A program made the position numbers and the translations under genes. Shown here one piece after another: positions 29,398 to 31,198 of a stretch of DNA of 31,198 nucleotides (positions are counted from its first letter, which is position 1; each line of letters opens with the position of its first letter). The notes below the pieces were generated by a model. That model made no database searches. It saw only the letters and a program-made list of their open reading frames with translations, and had not been told where the DNA came from. The stretch comes from Minisyncoccota bacterium (lineage in GTDB: Bacteria > Patescibacteriota > Minisyncoccia > Moranbacterales > GCA-2747515), in assembly GCA_938044295.1 (NCBI GenBank), contig CALIRC010000119.1:1-31198 (forward strand), read 5' to 3'.

Positions 29398-29436
29398 AAA
29401 GATAAAAGCACAGGACTTCACTGTGCTTTTATCTTT
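29398..29436 (+). terminator. Bidirectional terminator after the DsbA-like gene
   Basis: A 16-bp perfect stem AAAGATAAAAGCACAG / CTGTGCTTTTATCTTT with a 7-nt loop, A-run before and T after. It can also serve the convergent M23 gene. Confidence 0.9.
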
Positions 29437-29512
29437 CCGTATTTTTGGCTCTTGTAAATCTTTTCCATACCTTTGTGCCTTTGCTTTCTCAGTGGAGGCA
29501 ACTCATTTGATG

Positions 29513-30739
29513 TTAGAATGGATTTCTTATATCTCCACGTATTTCGAAGTGGAGGTGCGGTCCTGTGGAGCGGCCTGTACTTCCGACGCGTCCAATTGCT
29601 TGACCTTTCTTTACCTTTTGACCTTTCTTTACACCGATACTGGAGAGATGTGCGTATAGTGTAATTGTTCCATCATTATGTGTAATGACTACATGCTTCC
29701 CATAGCCTCCTCCCCAGCCGCTGCCAAGTACTTTTGTTACCTTTCCTTTGTCGGCGGCATAGATTTTTGATCCCATCGGTGCTGCGAGATCTACAGCATT
29801 CGTAGGGTGAATGCCTTGCGTGCGTCTAGATCCTGGGAGTGGGTGCGCGTAGCGTCCTTTGGTCTGCGTGGAAATTTCAGCACGGATTGGCAGGAATGAT
29901 GAAGATTCTTTTGCGACTGTTGTTGGTGCTGGTTTTGGCGGTGGCTCGATCTCGCCGTTTGGTATGATGATTTCTTGACCACTCTTTAACTCACCATTTG
30001 CTGGTAAATCATTGAATGCGAGAATTTCCGCTTCTTGTGCTTTATATTTTTTTGCAATGGTTTCTATGGTATCAGAAGCGCGTACTTTGTGCTTCACTCC
30101 AGAAACAGGCAAGATAAACAGTGTATCTCCAGGATTAATATCATCTACATCAGCGATATCATTTGCCCATAACAAAGTGTTTACAGATACATTTTTTTCT
30201 CGTGCAATCTTACCGAGAGTATCACCATCTTTTACAGTATAAATCTCTACCTTGTCAGTGAGCTCTCCATCTTCTATTCCGATCACAAAAAGCTCTGCAC
30301 TGTCGATCACAAAGTCATCTGTGTTTGCGTTTTTTGAGTTAATCTGTGGTGCCTGCTTCCTTGTCTCGACATCTGCACCAAGTGCTAGCTGCTGAGTTGC
30401 CTCGTCAGTACCGTCAATTCCTAGACTGCCTTCTGTCTTATTTGCGGCGAGAACTGTTTCTTTTTTGTTTCCTTCTTTTGACCAGTAGCCGACGAGCTCA
30501 TTCTCGTCGTATTTTGCTGAGAGGTTTGTTGCTGTTACGAAGAGGACAATCACGATCATTGCACTTAGACTGCCATTTGTACGTACAAATCGTCCAAGCA
30601 GAAAAAAAAGTTTACCTCTTATCAGAGTTATTAGTAAATGTTCTGCACGATAAAGAAGCGCTCTGAGAGTGCGTAAGAGATCTTTTATCTTTGCTAACAG
30701 ACTTTTAGAATCTTTGATAAAATTCGTCCTTTCGCGCAT
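29513..30739 (-). CDS. LysM-M23 peptidoglycan endopeptidase
   Basis: The 408-aa protein has a basic cytoplasmic N-terminus (about 1-57), a transmembrane helix (about 58-76), a linker, and two LysM domains (about 165-210, YTVKDGDTLGKIAREKNVSV, and about 213-262, HKVRASDTIETIAKKYKAQE). A Pro-rich linker leads to a C-terminal M23 domain. Zinc ligands are visible in GIHPTNAVDLAAP (His and Asp) and in HLHFE near the end, with YGKHVVITHNDGTITLYAHL between. M23 enzymes cut peptide cross-bridges of peptidoglycan; LysM binds the glycan. It should act in wall remodelling or division. A consensus promoter lies about 75 nt upstream. Confidence 0.93.
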   Translation of the reverse strand: MRERTNFIKDSKSLLAKIKDLLRTLRALLYRAEHLLITLIRGKLFFLLGRFVRTNGSLSAMIVIVLFVTATNLSAKYDENELVGYWSKEGNKKETVLAANKTEGSLGIDGTDEATQQLALGADVETRKQAPQINSKNANTDDFVIDSAELFVIGIEDGELTDKVEIYTVKDGDTLGKIAREKNVSVNTLLWANDIADVDDINPGDTLFILPVSGVKHKVRASDTIETIAKKYKAQEAEILAFNDLPANGELKSGQEIIIPNGEIEPPPKPAPTTVAKESSSFLPIRAEISTQTKGRYAHPLPGSRRTQGIHPTNAVDLAAPMGSKIYAADKGKVTKVLGSGWGGGYGKHVVITHNDGTITLYAHLSSIGVKKGQKVKKGQAIGRVGSTGRSTGPHLHFEIRGDIRNPF

Positions 30740-30811
30740 GGATATTCCGTGAGAATTTGCCGCTTTTTGCGCCTATTCATCTGGAATAATCCCTAGAAAT
30801 TAGTATCTCCC

Positions 30812-30840
30812 ATCATAGATCTAATAGGACACTATGTCAA
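30812..30840 (-). promoter_or_regulatory. Promoter of the LysM-M23 gene
   Basis: TTGACA, exactly 17 nt and TATGAT on the minus strand. Confidence 0.8.
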
Positions 30841-30892
30841 TTATCTGTCCCTTTTTTCTGCTTTTCTTTTTTGTGTCAGGCTTGCAGTTTAT

Positions 30893-31022
30893 TATATAGG
30901 ACTTACGCACTTGGTGTAATTTTAGGCAAAATCGAGGCTTTTCATGAGCCATAGTCTACCTATGGTGAGTGAAAAACGGAGATTTTAACGACAAAGTGCA
31001 CCAAGTGCGTAAGTCTTATATA
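30893..31022. mobile_element. MITE-like 130-bp palindromic element
   Basis: The ends read TATATAGGACTTACGCACTT GGTG and, as reverse complement on the right, the same 24 bases with one mismatch. The centre contains further imperfect pairing (AAAATC..GATTTT, CCATAG/CTATGG). TA-rich termini suggest TA target choice. There is no coding frame. It sits between the divergent M23 and recombinase-like genes. Confidence 0.65.
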
Positions 31023-31117
31023 ATTTCTTCGTATACTTCACTGCAACTTCTTAGAGCCTGTCAAAGTTATACTGAACACTGCATGATACAATTGGTTTTA
31101 AATGAAGCAAAAATTTT

Positions 31118-31198
31118 ATGCATAAACCCCCTGAGAAAAAACGTGTGATTACACCCTTGGAAAAACTGCTTGGCGAGTACTGTGATTATCTTGAGATT
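31118..31198 (+). CDS. Probable tyrosine recombinase, N-terminus only
   Basis: The frame from the ATG at 31118 reads MHKPPEKKRVITPLEKLLGE, then YCDYLEI at the window edge. The EKLLGEYCDYLEI stretch resembles the first helix of the SAM-like core-binding domain of XerC/XerD-type recombinases, where it is usually followed by ERGLS-T-. Only 27 residues are available, so the identification is tentative. No Shine-Dalgarno is visible. Confidence 0.45.
   Translation, partial: MHKPPEKKRVITPLEKLLGEYCDYLEI

Overview
The window is AT-rich bacterial DNA read with the standard bacterial code: TGA is a genuine stop in several genes, for example the DUF6638-like, Nudix and SDR genes, two of them followed directly by terminator hairpins. 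The mix suggests a small-genome bacterium of the Patescibacteria/Candidate Phyla Radiation type: many short uncharacterised membrane proteins, genes with very short leaders and no Shine-Dalgarno, ribosomal protein L19 with a long charged tail, membrane-anchored DsbA-like and LysM/M23 proteins, and tRNA genes without encoded CCA. This placement is inference from gene content; no rRNA or phylogenetic marker was compared.

Layout. 1-6.3 kb: a minus-strand four-gene operon (506-aa coiled-coil protein, 358-aa unknown, AAA+ ATPase, DUF6638-like protein) behind a near-consensus promoter with operator-like palindromes, with perfect stem-loops in two gene junctions and a terminator at the end. A partial small gene follows at the window edge. 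This operon is the best candidate for an undescribed multi-protein system. 6.3-12.6 kb: rhomboid protease, small MscS-related helix protein, Ser-repeat protein, unknown membrane protein, MscS channel (+), lipoprotein, small membrane protein and DUF2200 protein. 12.7-15.9 kb: divergent Nudix protein, a decayed gene fragment, a short unknown protein, a nucleoside-kinase-like P-loop protein whose start is out of frame, and an SDR.

15.9-25.3 kb: a modular accessory region. About nine copies of one intergenic repeat, all in the same orientation, separate units of one or two genes that point either way: methyltransferase (+), helical protein, MBL-fold hydrolase, broken YcxB-like gene, exported protein plus 2-TM peptide, YaeR-like VOC protein plus FAD oxidoreductase (with an IS481-like IS beside them), 61-aa protein, and a broken HNH endonuclease (+). 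Each repeat carries a terminator-like hairpin whose stem sequence changes between copies while pairing is kept, and on the minus strand most copies lead into the next promoter. The last copy runs into the 3' end of a tRNA-Gly gene. It looks like a cassette array, though not a canonical integron.

25.2-26.7 kb: five minus-strand tRNA genes (Leu-GAG, Val-TAC, Phe-GAA, CAT, Gly-GCC) with a second repeat family between them, partial tRNA-Val and tRNA-Leu copies and a MITE-like long hairpin. 26.7-31.2 kb: rplS with a possible attenuator leader, a membrane-anchored unknown protein, a DsbA-like protein whose two halves are in swapped order, a LysM/M23 endopeptidase, a second MITE-like palindrome and the start of a probable tyrosine recombinase.
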